Part shown: positions 22,277 to 32,757 of the stretch, one piece after another | Layout of the letters: every line of letters starts with the position of its first letter | Position numbering within the stretch: the stretch's first letter is position 1 | DNA from: Tridacna crocea | Taxonomy: Eukaryota > Mollusca > Bivalvia > Cardiida > Cardiidae | Direction: 5' to 3' | Assembly: GCA_943736015.1 (NCBI GenBank) | Contig: OX031064.1 | Location: forward strand, 41,963,361-42,027,360 | DNA: 64,000 bases | Position numbers and translations under genes: made by a program | Notes under the pieces: model-generated | What the model was told of the DNA's origin: nothing | The model's input: the letters and a program-made list of their open reading frames with translations, nothing else | The model's database searches: none

Positions 22277-22500
22277 TTGACCCGTTACAACACAGCAAAA
22301 TATTAGACCAAATTGAAAGTAATTGCAGACGACAATTTCAAAGTAGCTCAAATGATGCAACTTTGCTTTGATAGGGTAGAACACTTTGTGGGAAAAGAAG
22401 AAAATGCTGGTTATCAGCATTTCCTCATTTTCCCACAAAGTTCTCAAAAGGCTTCTCCGACATAGGTGTTAAAAGTCGTCATTGTGTGGGAAAGGGTTAA
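22277..22500 (-). mobile_element. palindromic MITE copy (22.3 kb)
   Basis: The left TTAA has become TTGA; the right end is GTGTGGGAAAGGGTTAA. The core is GAAAATGCTGGTTATCAGCA. Confidence 0.65.
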
Positions 22501-22612
22501 CCGTGACTGAATTTAAGGTGTTGACCATCACAAAAATATATTTCCTTGAGTTTATTGGTACTGATTGGGATTCATAATGCCAAATCTACTAAAGGAGCGG
22601 GAGGAAGTGTGG

Positions 22613-22655
22613 AGCAAGATCAGCCTGCACAGACGTGCAGGCTGATCTTGCTTCA
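22613..22655. repeat. short perfect hairpin GATCAGCCTGCAC
   Basis: CAAGATCAGCCTGCAC and GTGCAGGCTGATCTTG are perfect inverted copies around an AGAC loop. The motif belongs to the same family as the hairpin element at 53735. Confidence 0.6.
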
Positions 22656-22731
22656 CTCTTTCGAGCAAATACGTATGTGTTTACAAACAGCAGGATAGGA
22701 CTAAAATACGCACATAAACATTTTTAGCTTT

Positions 22732-22962
22732 TTAACCTATTACCACGCAATCCCGACTTTTTAAGTCCCTGAAAAAGAAGCCTTTTGAAAACATTGTGGG
22801 GAAAGGAGAAAATGCTGGTAACCAGCATTATCTCCTTTTCCCACAAAGGTTTCTACCCTGCGGGAAACAAAATTTCAATTGTTGAGGTACATTTACTTTG
22901 TCGTCTGCAAGCAGCTTTAAATTTGGGCCCTTCAGAGGTTTTGTCGTTTGATAATGAGTTAA
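22732..22962 (+). mobile_element. palindromic MITE copy (22.7 kb)
   Basis: TTAA at both ends, 231 bp, core AAATGCTGGTAACCAGCATTA. Confidence 0.72.
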
Positions 22963-23105
22963 AATGGTATACCCTTTGCAAAACAATCTCATAGTTCTAC
23001 AACTCTTAGAAGGACCGTTTTTTTTTTATATAAAGACATTACATTGAAACCAATTTGAAACATTGCTGAAAATATGACTACCTAATATAGCGTCTGCTCT
23101 TACTT

Positions 23106-23190
23106 GTGTGGGTGTGTGGGTGTTGGCGGGGGGGGGGGGGGGGGGGGGGTGAGTGGGGAGAGGGGATCGTGGGAAGGGGGAGGGGGGGTA
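23106..23190. repeat. G-rich tract with a 22-G run
   Basis: 23128-23149 is an uninterrupted run of 22 G, followed by GGGGAG/GGGGGAGGGGGGG. It is quadruplex-prone, and its true length may be a sequencing estimate. Confidence 0.8.
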
Positions 23191-23217
23191 CACCAATGAA
23201 TGCTATTAACGGTTTGA

Positions 23218-23440
23218 TCCTTTACCCAATAATTAGTTTTAACAACCTTTTAACAGGAGACTTTTCAAAACACTATTCGGGGAAAATGCTGGTTTTTCAG
23301 CATTTTTTTCTATCTCCCACAATATTTTCTGCCCTTCCCAAAGATAAATCCTATCAATTGAGTCACATGTAAAATGTCGTGTGCAAATGCTTTCAGTTTG
23401 GAAAAGTCCATTTTTTGTTTTTGTCATCTGATAAAAGGAT
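23218..23440 (+). mobile_element. palindromic MITE copy, degraded
   Basis: Order and spacing of the landmarks (TTTAACAACCTTTTAA, ATGCTGGTTTTTCAGCAT, TGCAAATGCTTTCAGTTTGG) match the family, but both TTAA ends are lost. Confidence 0.5.
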
Positions 23441-23922
23441 TTTTTCTGAATCAATGAATCACTCGTTTTATACGCAGAAGGATTCGGTATAAGGTACTTG
23501 TATTTGACCAATTGTCTTTTGAGGTTTTATCTTCTCTTTATTTAATCTTTCAAATCAAAGCGTTGAGAACGCTGAAGTGGTATTTGTCAAGGAAACCCAT
23601 TGTGTGGAATTAATAGTTTGAAAGAAATAGAGACATATTGTGCAAATATTGGCTTAAAAGTCAACCCACTAATCAAATGAATACGTTTTTCGATTGAAGG
23701 GAGAGTACTCATGACAAAGTTTGGTTTATTTATGTATATGTTGTCTCACTTTGATCATTAGGAGGAAGCAGCAGTAACGCCCACTGACAGTAGGATGCAT
23801 GACGAATAGAGAGAAAAATCCTGTTGATATATCGAACAAAATAAAGTTTGTTCCTGAAAACAATAATTTTGAAATACAAGTATCTCCAGCCTTTTACATT
23901 TAATTTCCAACATTATAATCAA

Positions 23923-23948
23923 TTACCTCGATCTATAAATATTCATGA
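23923..23948 (+). promoter_or_regulatory. 26-bp TATAAATA module, copy 2
   Basis: Identical to 7530-7555. Here the sequence after it is a short-unit array and not an ORF, which favours a repeat-family end over a gene promoter. Confidence 0.3.
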
Positions 23949-23964
23949 TTAATGGAATGGATTG

Positions 23965-24145
23965 GGTCTAGGACATTTGCCCCACGGACTTCTGCCCCCC
24001 GGACTTTTCCCCCCATAGGACACCTGGCACCTGGACATTTGCTCCCCGGACATCTGCCAACTTAGGACATCTGCCCCCAGACATCTGCCCCCTTAGGACA
24101 TGTGCCCCCTTAGGACATTTGCCCCCTGGACATCTGCCCCCACTG
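23965..24145. repeat. array of GGACATTTGCCCCC-type units
   Basis: About eleven degenerate units of 14-17 bp (GGACATCTGCCCCC, with TTAGGACATTTGCC variants) in one orientation. It is built like the GGACAAAACCCCCC arrays but with a different unit. No partner array is found nearby, so it may be one end of a foldback element or a solo end. Confidence 0.7.
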
Positions 24146-24235
24146 TTTGTTTATAACTTGGACGTCGAGCACCTTTAAGGGAAATCTCAAAAAAGACACT
24201 TTGAGATATACACGTATATTGTACAAAATAATTCT

Positions 24236-24448
24236 GACCGGTGTAATGCAGAAAAATGACCCTCTTACAAAATGACCCATGGGTAATTCCTCTACGTCGA
24301 GTCATGACCCACATTACAAAATGACCCACGGGTCATTTCTCGACGTAGAGGAATGGCCACCCATGGGTCATCCCTCTACGTCGAGAAATGACCCGTGGGT
24401 CATTTTGTAATGGGGGTCATTTCTCTGCATTACACCGGACGATAAGAG
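24236..24448. mobile_element. foldback MITE with GACCCATGGGT and CTACGTCGAG motifs
   Basis: Ends TCTGACCGGTGTAATGCAGA and TCTCTGCATTACACCGGA are inverted copies. Inside, CAAAATGACCCAYGGGTMAT and CCTCTACGTCGAG alternate in both orientations, giving several nested hairpins in 213 bp. Confidence 0.7.
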
Positions 24449-25866
24449 AGACCACAAATTTCGAAAACCTGTCTGCTGAGGGCAAACTGATCTAACTGCA
24501 ACTCGTGACAGCTTTTTGTAACAGTTTTATAACACTAATACTGTTGTGACTTTAGAACTTTTAACCCTTTCAACAACTTATGAATTAAACAATCTTAAGT
24601 GAATCAATGAATATCAGATTATGTAAGCATATCTTCTAGTCGTCTGCTGTCCAAATTATTCGGCAAACTTCGAGTGATTCGTTGATCAGGTTATATATTT
24701 ACATTGTTACGGGATCGGCCGAGTCTTAACGAGTGCTGCTCATATATATGTATGTAGCGGGTGTTGAGATTATAGGTCATCTGGCCTTGAGCAGGGATAC
24801 AAATTGCAATGGAAATGGAGACTGTTTTGCCTTGGAGCAAACTGCTGTACATGTATATGCAACTGGAAACAATTGTAAATTGAAACTATATAGTATTTGG
24901 CTGTTGGTCGTTTATTGTTAACGAACTGGAGCTGTGAGGGACAAAGGATGTAGAGCTGTGTAAGGGATATATGACCCTAGCTGAGAGGTCATTACCTAAA
25001 CATTTCAGAATGAACTGGTCATCTTACGCTTCCAACCTTAGTAACTAGATTGTCCATTCACAATACTGACCATGCAGCATAGATCTGTTAGGCATCCTTC
25101 ATCTTTGAAAAATATAACCCTTAGACTGCTAAGCGAGCGCGACTTTGTGACCTGTTGCGGACAATGTCGATCAAGATCTGACTGAACACTACATACAGTC
25201 TGACGTTGGATGTACACTGTCCGATGACGAAATATTTTCCCCGAAGATACGTGCGAAATGGTTAAAACTTTGGGTTTTACTGTAGCTTAAAAATTTAATT
25301 TCACTCATTTAGATCTAGTAGATTAAAGATGGGTATTTAGATTTTTGACATCACACAAAACTAAATATATTGAAGCATACCTGACATAAAGTCAGGTTAT
25401 GCTTTGATCCGAACCTTTCTGTGTCAATGCAAGATTCTGGCTTCTTTTGTAAATATGGATTCGATGTCTTAATTGTAAATCTCTGTTGTGTTTTTGTCCT
25501 ATTCGGAAGCATGCTCGCAAATCAATCAGTCATTTACACCCGTAAAGTGAGGAATATTTATGGACACGATATGAACTATCATGTATGTTGATCGAAACAA
25601 ATGAGATTACCGTTGTGACTGTCGCTTTACATTCTGTCATTCGCCACAATTACCGTGGTATTCACACAACTTGGTTGTCGTGAATGTGCTTCATAGTTTG
25701 ATGACAGAATCTTATCTCCTTTTCTTTTACTGTATTTATGACCCATAATTTACAATGATAAGCATCCAAAGAAACTTCTATCAACTTGAAATTGAGAGCC
25801 ATGTTGACTTTCGTTCGGTCCATGGGTGCTCGGATTTTATCGTTATGTTACATTGTAAACCATCGA
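24449..25866. other. gene-free stretch upstream of a candidate promoter
   Basis: Contains one fragment of the 550-bp MITE start (about 25320-25375, GATGGGTATTTAGATTTTTG). No convincing coding frame is present. Confidence 0.35.
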
Positions 25867-26040
25867 CCAATCAGGAAGCCGTATTCCTGGACAGACTCGA
25901 TTCATTGGTAGGTTTCCTAGACAGATTCACTCGCTTGGAAACCTTGACGAATTAACCAATGAAGTGTGAGAATTTCTGGACAGTCCTTAACAACTGTCCA
26001 GCTGAAACCTATATAAGGAAGCGTTTTGAGCGGTTTTGCG
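25867..26040 (+). promoter_or_regulatory. candidate core promoter with CCAAT boxes and TATA box
   Basis: CCAAT occurs at 25867-25871 and 25957-25961, with ATTGG at 25904. CTATATAAGG at 26009-26018 is a strong TATA box, which would place the start of transcription near 26040. The arrangement (CCAAT about 50 bp before TATA, then a leader of about 110 nt) is typical of an animal Pol II promoter. Confidence 0.45.
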
Positions 26041-26155
26041 ACTCTTGGTTCCGGTCCACAACATTAAGTTGTCACCAAAAGAAGAAAACAAAAACTTGAT
26101 ATTTAGATCTCCTCATTGCATTTCACAAAGTTATTCTTGTGGTAATCAAAATGAA
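26040..26155 (+). CDS. candidate first exon with ATG and donor; gene unknown
   Basis: A leader of about 110 nt is followed by ATG at 26151 and, after ATGAA, a consensus donor GTGAGT at 26156. First coding exons of one or two codons are common in genes for secreted proteins. I could not find the next exon within the window, so the product is unknown; transcription start is inferred from the TATA position. The coding part is only 26151-26155. Confidence 0.35.
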
Positions 26156-26161
26156 GTGAGT

Positions 26162-26710
26162 GTTTCGACCGTAATATTCCTGTTTTGCATTTAAAGGGGC
26201 GTATTGACTGTGTATTCATACCGTTTAGTTTGTTTCCTTATTTTGGGGGAGAAACCCGAGGAACTTCGAGACGTACGGGGTGGGCGTCATCTGTTGTGGG
26301 AAGAGACACGACTGGGCAGTACATGATAAATGATAAATGGTCACGCTGATAGTTAGAGCTCGCTTTGGGAATTACTGGGTTATGGCCGGCAACCCTTCAT
26401 AGTACTGCGCTTAGGGACACCGGCGTTACGATCTCCATAGGTGAAGGGATACGCGAATTATTATTTTTAGTTGTAGACATTTATTTCTTGTAGTGAATTG
26501 TGCGCGTCATGCTTCCGGTAGTGTCTGAGGTGTGAGAAAGGTGGTATTCGTCTAACTTTCTATCCAATTAAATTATATCGTTTAAGTTTATCCGGTGTTG
26601 TTCAGTCAATCACTCTACCAAAGTTTGACACCGAAATCCCGCTTGGCACGGCCTGGGTCGGCAAGTCAGTCAGTCAGTCCATGCTACCTTACCCCCGTAT
26701 CCCAGGGTCG

Positions 26711-26711
<1 letters not shown>
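26162..26711. other. possible intron; no exon recognised
   Basis: Follows the candidate donor. It contains a small tandem CAGT run at 26667-26678. No acceptor with an open continuation is visible. Confidence 0.3.

Positions 26712-26765
<54 letters not shown>
26712..26765. repeat. TA dinucleotide microsatellite
   Basis: About 26 TA units, matched by another TA run at 26981-27002 on the other side of the hammerhead inverted repeat. Confidence 0.95.
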
Positions 26766-26767
<2 letters not shown>

Positions 26768-26809
26768 AAAAATCAACTGGTTCCGGCTCAAGGATATTAC
26801 ATAAAAAAC

Positions 26810-26975
26810 AAAAATAACATCACATGGGAGTATATATCAGTAACATTTATTGCCAACCGGTTTCGCTTTCGCTCATCAGGGCGATGATTTATTGTTATTG
26901 TTGCCCTGATGAGCGAAAGCGAAACCGGTTGGCAATAAATGTTACTGATATATACTCCCATGTGATGTTATTTTT
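26810..26975. repeat. perfect 73-bp inverted repeat containing hammerhead motifs
   Basis: 26810-26882 and 26903-26975 are exact reverse complements over 73 bases with a 20-base loop. Each arm contains the hammerhead core, one per strand. Such head-to-head copies fit the inverted pLTR pieces left by Penelope-like elements, which are known to carry hammerheads; that assignment is inferred because no Penelope RT is seen nearby. Confidence 0.9.
26898..26938 (+). ncRNA. hammerhead ribozyme motif, minimal type I
   Basis: All core elements are in place. Stem I pairs TTGTTGCC (26898-26905) with GGCAATAA (26931-26938), 8 bp including one G-U. CTGATGA is at 26906-26912. Stem II is GC-GAAA-GC (26913-26920). 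GAAA is at 26921-26924. Stem III is the self-complementary ACCGGT (26924-26929), and position 17 is T26930, so self-cleavage is predicted between 26930 and 26931. A loopless stem III would work best as a dimer, as in other minimal animal hammerheads. The minus-strand copy (CTGATGA complement at 26873-26879) has the same core but a weaker stem I. Confidence 0.85.
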
Positions 26976-27002
26976 CTTTATATATATATATATATATATA
27001 TA

Positions 27003-27482
27003 AAAAACTGAAATTGAATGAAAAACCAATACAAATCAACAATAATTACAAAAACACATTTTTTATAGTATTCCCTTAAATGGCTACGTAGCCTCTTACG
27101 CTATTTTAAGATTTCGCGACAGAAATCAAAAAAGCATTGTGGCAATATTAAGTGACTGGCATGTGACTAATGACGCTAAAATTCCATAACGTAACAAACA
27201 TGTGATTATTTTCCACAATGTCTTCTTTGGACGCTATTTTTGAAGCTTCGCCTGTGTATTTCAGGTATATAAATGAGCGAGTTGCTGATGTAAAAATAGA
27301 ACGTGTTTCCCGTCGGTGTCGACCTGGGCCGTAGTAAGTCTCTAATTTCTCTTGTTGTCAGATGGCTTTTAACTACTGGGGTTTTTATTAAAGAAAATTA
27401 TAAGGCTTTGGGAGTATAAGGATGGTTTTTTTCATACTTTTGTAAAACTTTCGTCGAAGAATCTGAAGGGCCACCTTTAAGG
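27003..27482 (+). mobile_element. roughly 550-bp MITE, copy 2
   Basis: Same order of landmarks as 15032-15584: GGCTACGTAGCCTCTTA, AAGCATTGTGG, AATAGAACGTGT, GGGAGTATAAGGATG and the end CTGAAGGGCCACCTTTAAGG. The start is replaced by the TA microsatellite. Confidence 0.65.
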
Positions 27483-29954
27483 ATTAAATCGTTTTCATAG
27501 CCCCTTTTCCTCTCCTTCCATCCACTTTTCTTCTGGGTGATATTCTAAAAACTGAAAACGGTCTTTCTAATGCTGACTAAACGTGTGGGACTTTAAAATG
27601 TAGTGAGAAAAAGTGCATGTATTCAGCATTTTCTCTCTTTCCTCACAGCGTTTTTCATAATTCAAAATAATTTCAACATTTAGATCTAGCAATTTCACGG
27701 ACAGAGTTGAATAAAGCATTTTCATAGAGAAAAAGTGAAACTGCAAACAAATAAGCTCACTACTCGTAACTTCATATTCTCCATGTCTGAACAATTGACC
27801 AGGTAAAAAGGCTTTTTTGGAGAGCCCAGATTCAGACCAGACATCGTAGAACATGCAATCAGATCTTGGGTATGTTAGGCCAGTTTTTCGAGCTACTCTA
27901 ATCAAAACAGCAGTGGCCCTGTAATAGTAAAGCTGCTTTTCCATGTTTCACATATCTATTTCATTAGTTCAGTGCTTTAAGAGTAAAACTCAATTGTTTG
28001 TCTGATTGGCTACTCCACATCAGTTAATTCTCATCCTCCATATTTCAGATTAAGAGCTAGCCCAAGGTTCACTGTAGCGATGATCTTGCTCATTAGAATG
28101 ACTCAAATACAATGACATGTGTTGTTTAAAGACAGAAAAAGTCACTTTTGAAGACAATGAAAGATTAAAATCAGACTGCCCTTTGAATGCAATGCAACAA
28201 ATCTATCCCATTTTTTGATGACCAAGAGGAAGACGGCTGTTAAAAACATCGTAGGAAAAAAAAAAGATGCAGATAAACATCGCTTTCTCCTTTTCCCAAG
28301 AGTTTTTTCTTTAGGCAAATCAGATCATTAATTGGTCTACATTTGGTCTACATTTGATTCGTATGAGTAAATGCTCTCGATTTCGACAAGTTTAAAATTA
28401 CACTATTTGGAAAAGGGTTGAGGGTTGGGAAGATATTACATTCATTGAAACAAATGCGTAAGAAATTGGCCAGTCAATGTTTTGGATAGAACGATCTTGC
28501 CCAGATATGAAAAAAAAGTAGGACAATTAGTCCAGATAAACACGATTGCTTCTTTAAATAGAAAAAAGTTAAAAGGCCTACTTGCAGCAAGAAGTAGGCA
28601 ACTTGTGTTATAATACGAGCATATACATGTATTTCATACGACTTATTCATGCCATTTCAAAGTATGGGTATTACTGATAATATTCGACAATATAAACCGT
28701 ACATTTATCTAAATTGTAAAAGTTACCGAAAAGAATATTTGTATATTGTTAAACTTATTCTGTTATTCAGAATGTGCACATGACATCTTAAGCTTGATGA
28801 TGGATACTTTAAACTACTAATTTGCAAAGGATAGTTTAAAAGGGAAGTTCCTACGTGGCTTTGTTACAACGAATAGGATTTCTATCCCATACATAGTTCA
28901 GAAAACTGCCATTTTCATTCGTAATTTCAAACCATTGTAGACTTTATTCAGTGTCGACCGATTACAGTGCTGGTCACAGCACTTTGATTTCAAGAGGTAC
29001 GCATTGCCTGTTGGCAATTCATCTCTAGCACTTTAGTATTCAGCATGAAAGGCTTTGTACTTCATTAACGTAATAACTTCAACAGGATTATTTCCCCTTC
29101 AATCAGAGTTTTGTTCAACACATGGCTACATTATCAAGTTTACACTGAAAAATACAATTACAGGCTCTCAAGAAACTTAAAAGTTCTCCCTCTCAACCCT
29201 TCCAGCTTCCTTTTTTCTTAAAGATTTAAATCTTCCACACCGAAAATGTCCTTTTAAAGAGCTGAAAGTAAAGGCTGCTTCAAATTTGCTTTAATGCAGA
29301 TAAATGATACTGATGTCGAGTTTAACGACAATTTTAAAAGCAGCTGAATCTGTTATGCCAGTTTTGGATTTGTATTTTTCACAAACTGTGGAACTTAAAC
29401 GAAATCCGTTTAAACTGGAAAAACCCGGAAGTAGTTGAAACCGAAAGTAGACATCAATCTAGATATTTCAAAATTTGACACTAAACAAGTAAATAGTTTG
29501 ACCGTATACGCTGGCAAGCTGAATAAAAAACTATAACAGTCTATACTGTTTTTCGTGACAATGGCAACAAGTTGACCGTCAGCATTATATTGATGGAAGA
29601 GTAGCAGGAATTTCAGGCGGGTCAAGGATTCCATCTTGTCACAACTTCTCTGGTAAGGAGCCTATGTGTGATTTTGTGAAGAAAATTTGTCTCATATAGA
29701 AACCGTCAACTTGTGAAGAAAATTTGTCTCATACAGAAACCGTCAACCATTTTGTGTTGTTTGTTACAGAAGACATTCTGGTAGAAATTATTGTGGAAAA
29801 CTAAGAAAATGCTGGTTATCATTATTTTCTTCTTTTCTCAATGTTTTTCATAGCTTTTTTGTCTTCAGTGAGCAAAAATGCAGGATTGAATGGTAATTGT
29901 TAAAAACTTCTCTTAACCGTTACAGAAAAATCAGGCCTGTGGAGCGATACAGGC
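27483..29954. other. gene-free stretch with MITE remnants
   Basis: Degraded palindromic MITE cores lie at about 27590-27660, 28230-28440 and 29765-29910. A 36-bp direct duplication (TGTGAAGAAAATTTGTCTCA, then TAGAAACCGTCAAC) sits at 29673-29748. No coding frame with family resemblance is present. Confidence 0.4.
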
Positions 29955-30050
29955 GCTCAAGCGCCTCTAGTTCACTAAATAACCTGCCAAATTTCATCGA
30001 CTGCCGGCACTGATAACAGTTCAAGCAGGAAATTGGCAATCATGATATTT
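29955..30050 (+). repeat. 96-bp repeat, copy 1
   Basis: Exactly identical over 96 bases to 31322-31417 in direct orientation. It contains a weak hairpin (TGCCAAATTTC with GAAATTGGCA). The two copies bracket 1.27 kb. Confidence 0.9.
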
Positions 30051-30461
30051 TATGTACGAAACTATTGGGGGGCAAATGAACAATCCAATGTACGAAACTA
30101 TTTGGGGGAAAATGAACTATAGATTGTATTCACATATTTTTACTCGACTCAGGCATTGACTCAATCATCCGACTGTGAACCGTTCCTGGTTTACATGTCC
30201 AAAACGAAAAATACAGACAGCTTTGTTAACTTCTAGGTACCCACATCACATTTGCGTTTCACAAAGTTTTGTTATACAAAAATAGAGAAATCAGCTCATA
30301 AAATTGATAGTTTTGAACCAGAAACAAGTTATGAAAATACCCGGCCTAATCTAGACCATGAGGTTTTTTTTTCCGCTCTCAAATTCGAGTGGATGTTTTT
30401 CGTTTTTGTCTTAGTACAGTAATTGGCTAAGTATTTTGTGAACAGAGCTTGTCATTGACCT

Positions 30462-30985
30462 AGTACAGATAACTGTCCCCCAAGGCGATGTTACTTTTCG
30501 TGCGCAAGTTTGAAGTCTTATAATTTCCTAAATAGAGCACAAAACTAGGATTTAAACATGCCCATGGCTTGCGTATTCAATATTCTTTCAATTGAAATAC
30601 AAATATTTTCAATTCAAACGCTGATCGTGAGAAAATACTGTGCATTTCATCAGTGACTAGCTGTTTATGTTCCCGAAAACATTCAAAATGGCCGCCACGC
30701 ACGATGAATTTCGTCCGTGATTTTTCCGAGATAAACATGTTGTAAACGACTTCTACAAGTTTTTTATGTAATGAATGGTTTAACAATTTGTTTATGGTCA
30801 TGATCAGTACTAAAATTTAATTGCATTTCACTGCAGTACAGATAAAACCAATGAAACCGAAAGTAGGTATAGCGCTCTATATTTGCTACTGGAAAATTCA
30901 CGATGGACTTGAGACGGTACGGTGTACAGTAAATATCCAAATATGAAAAAGATCATTGGGGCGTCTCATTATTGAGACTAGTCAT
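30462..30985 (+). mobile_element. roughly 510-bp dispersed repeat, copy 1
   Basis: Shares with 62675-63150 an ordered series of blocks: CAGATAACTGTCCCC, ACATTCAAAATGGCCGYCACGC, TTTTTCCGAGAT, GGATGGACTTGAGAC and TCCAAATATGAAAAA, ending in TCTCATTATTGAGACTAG. About 75-80 percent of bases agree. No coding frame is conserved. Confidence 0.7.
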
Positions 30986-31172
30986 TGACTAAAATGGATA
31001 TTCTCTATCAAAATCAAGCAAATTCTCTCTTGGACATATAAAGTGATAATGTCAAAACACATACAAAATGGTTTTCAAAGATGAATCGCCATGGAAAACA
31101 CATGAAAACACTAGTCTCAATAATGAGACGCTCCGGTGATCTTTTTCATATTTGGACAGTTATTGTACAAAT
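30923..31172. repeat. inverted repeat at the end of the 510-bp element
   Basis: GTCTCATTATTGAGACTAGT at 30964-30983 with CCAAATATGAAAAAGATCA before it reappears inverted at 31109-31172 (ACTAGTCTCAATAATGAGAC, then GATCTTTTTCATATTTGGA). The second arm may be an inverted fragment of the same element. Confidence 0.7.
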
Positions 31173-31310
31173 CAATCCTAGAAGAATAAAGTTTGAAAAA
31201 AGAAGCTGTATTGACTGTGCACATACTACTGTAAGTAGTATGTTAAATGCCTTATTATTAAGTTTATTGTAGGGTTAAATGTGTATTTCAAACTTTATAT
31301 TTTGTCAATA

Positions 31311-31500
31311 TTACCGTATATGCTCAAGCGCCTCTAGTTCACTAAATAACCTGCCAAATTTCATCGACTGCCGGCACTGATAACAGTTCAAGCAGGAAAT
31401 TGGCAATCATGATATTTCGCTTATAAGACGCTCCCCCAACTTTGTGATTCAAAATTAGGGATTTTGTTGATGACCTCCTATAAGACGCATGTAGACTTCA
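31311..31500 (+). mobile_element. element end with ACCGTATATGCTC and TTATAAGACGC motifs; second 96-bp copy
   Basis: The 96-bp repeat copy 2 occupies 31322-31417. It is preceded by TTACCGTATA and followed by CGCTTATAAGACGCTCCCCC. The latter recurs at 36411-36430, and the mirror end GAGCATATACGGTA closes at 36488. Ends with ATAAGACGC and TACGGTA are common in DNA-transposon MITEs of animals; here the 96-bp unit appears inserted inside such an end. Confidence 0.5.
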
Positions 31501-32117
31501 CACGAACCATAACAGTCCTAAAATTGTGATTATTCAGCTGGATATACACCAAGCAAATATATCGTCGGGTGTCAAAGTTGCATCACTCCAAAAATGAATA
31601 GCCTGTATCTTAGCCAATCATAAATTGATTCAACTCTTAATTTCTTTTTAAATTTAAAATGGGAAAAAGAAAAGGGTAAAAAAAGTGTAAGGCATAGACC
31701 AAACCACTCACATTTTTTGTTAAAATAATCCTTTCGGGGAAATTAGGCCTTCGACGGTTTGCTCTAACTGATTAAGAATGACAGTCATTTCGACACCCGG
31801 TCATTTCGACACCCGGTCATTTCGTCACTTTTTGGTCGTTTCGACCCCCCGTGAAAAATTTTTTGCGAAATCTGGTCGTTTCGACCCCAAATTTTTTTTG
31901 AGATCATGAAATGAAAGTTACTTGAATCTTAATTTTGTCATTTTTTAGTATTTATTTTGTAAGTTTGTGATTGAAATAAGTGTTTTTGTATTGTTTACAT
32001 GCCGATTTTAAATTTTTTTGTAAATCCAAATTTGAAAATGGGGGTCGAAATGACCAAATTTTAGAGGCTATTTCCCATTACCAAGACATTATAACTTCTT
32101 TGTTTTTATGTGTGTTT

Positions 32118-32340
32118 TTTGATTGATTGATTGATTGATTGATCGTATGATTGATACATTTATTGATTTGATAGTGGGGGTCGAAATTCGGTATTGCAAA
32201 TAATAAAAAATATAATAGAAACGATTACCTTACCAACAAATGTATCAATCATCCGATCAATCAATCAATTTCAATAGATTGAATGATTGATTATAGGATT
32301 GATTGATTGATTGATTTGTTGATTATCTTTTCTATTATCA
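32118..32340. repeat. GATT/AATC tetranucleotide microsatellites
   Basis: Runs of GATTGATT at 32121-32155 and 32300-32320 and the inverse AATCAATC at 32246-32275, together able to pair as a hairpin. Confidence 0.8.
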
Positions 32341-32399
32341 TTTTTATTATTTTCCATCATTTAAACATTATTTCAGTGCGACCATGCTTTAGTAAACAT

Positions 32400-32545
32400 T
32401 TCAACTCCTGTTTTTAACTGCGTTTTAAAAGCGGTTTGAAAACATTTTGAGAATTGGACAAAATGGTGGTAACCAGCATTTCCTCCTTTTTCCACTATAT
32501 TTTCAAACCTTCCCAGATCAAATGTAGATTGTACAGTCACATACA
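32400..32545 (+). mobile_element. palindromic MITE, partial
   Basis: Left half and core (TTTGAAAACATTTTGAGAAT, GGTGGTAACCAGCATTTCC), but the right end is missing. Confidence 0.45.
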
Positions 32546-32757
32546 TATGTTTAGTGAAATTTGTACTGGTGTTCGGCCCTTAACTCTTTACCAGAAAATT
32601 CCGTGGAATACGACACTGAATATAAGTATTCAAGGCCATTTATTACAAGGACACAAAGCCAACGTGTTATTTCTTTTATTTCGAATAATGGAAACAGAAA
32701 GGTTGTCAAAATATCACTCATTCACAAAATATATCTATATGTAAATATTAACCCTTT

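Noticed and set aside
27567-27944. 125-codon minus-strand frame
   Set aside because: It crosses a decayed MITE core, has no domain resemblance and lacks promoter or splice context.
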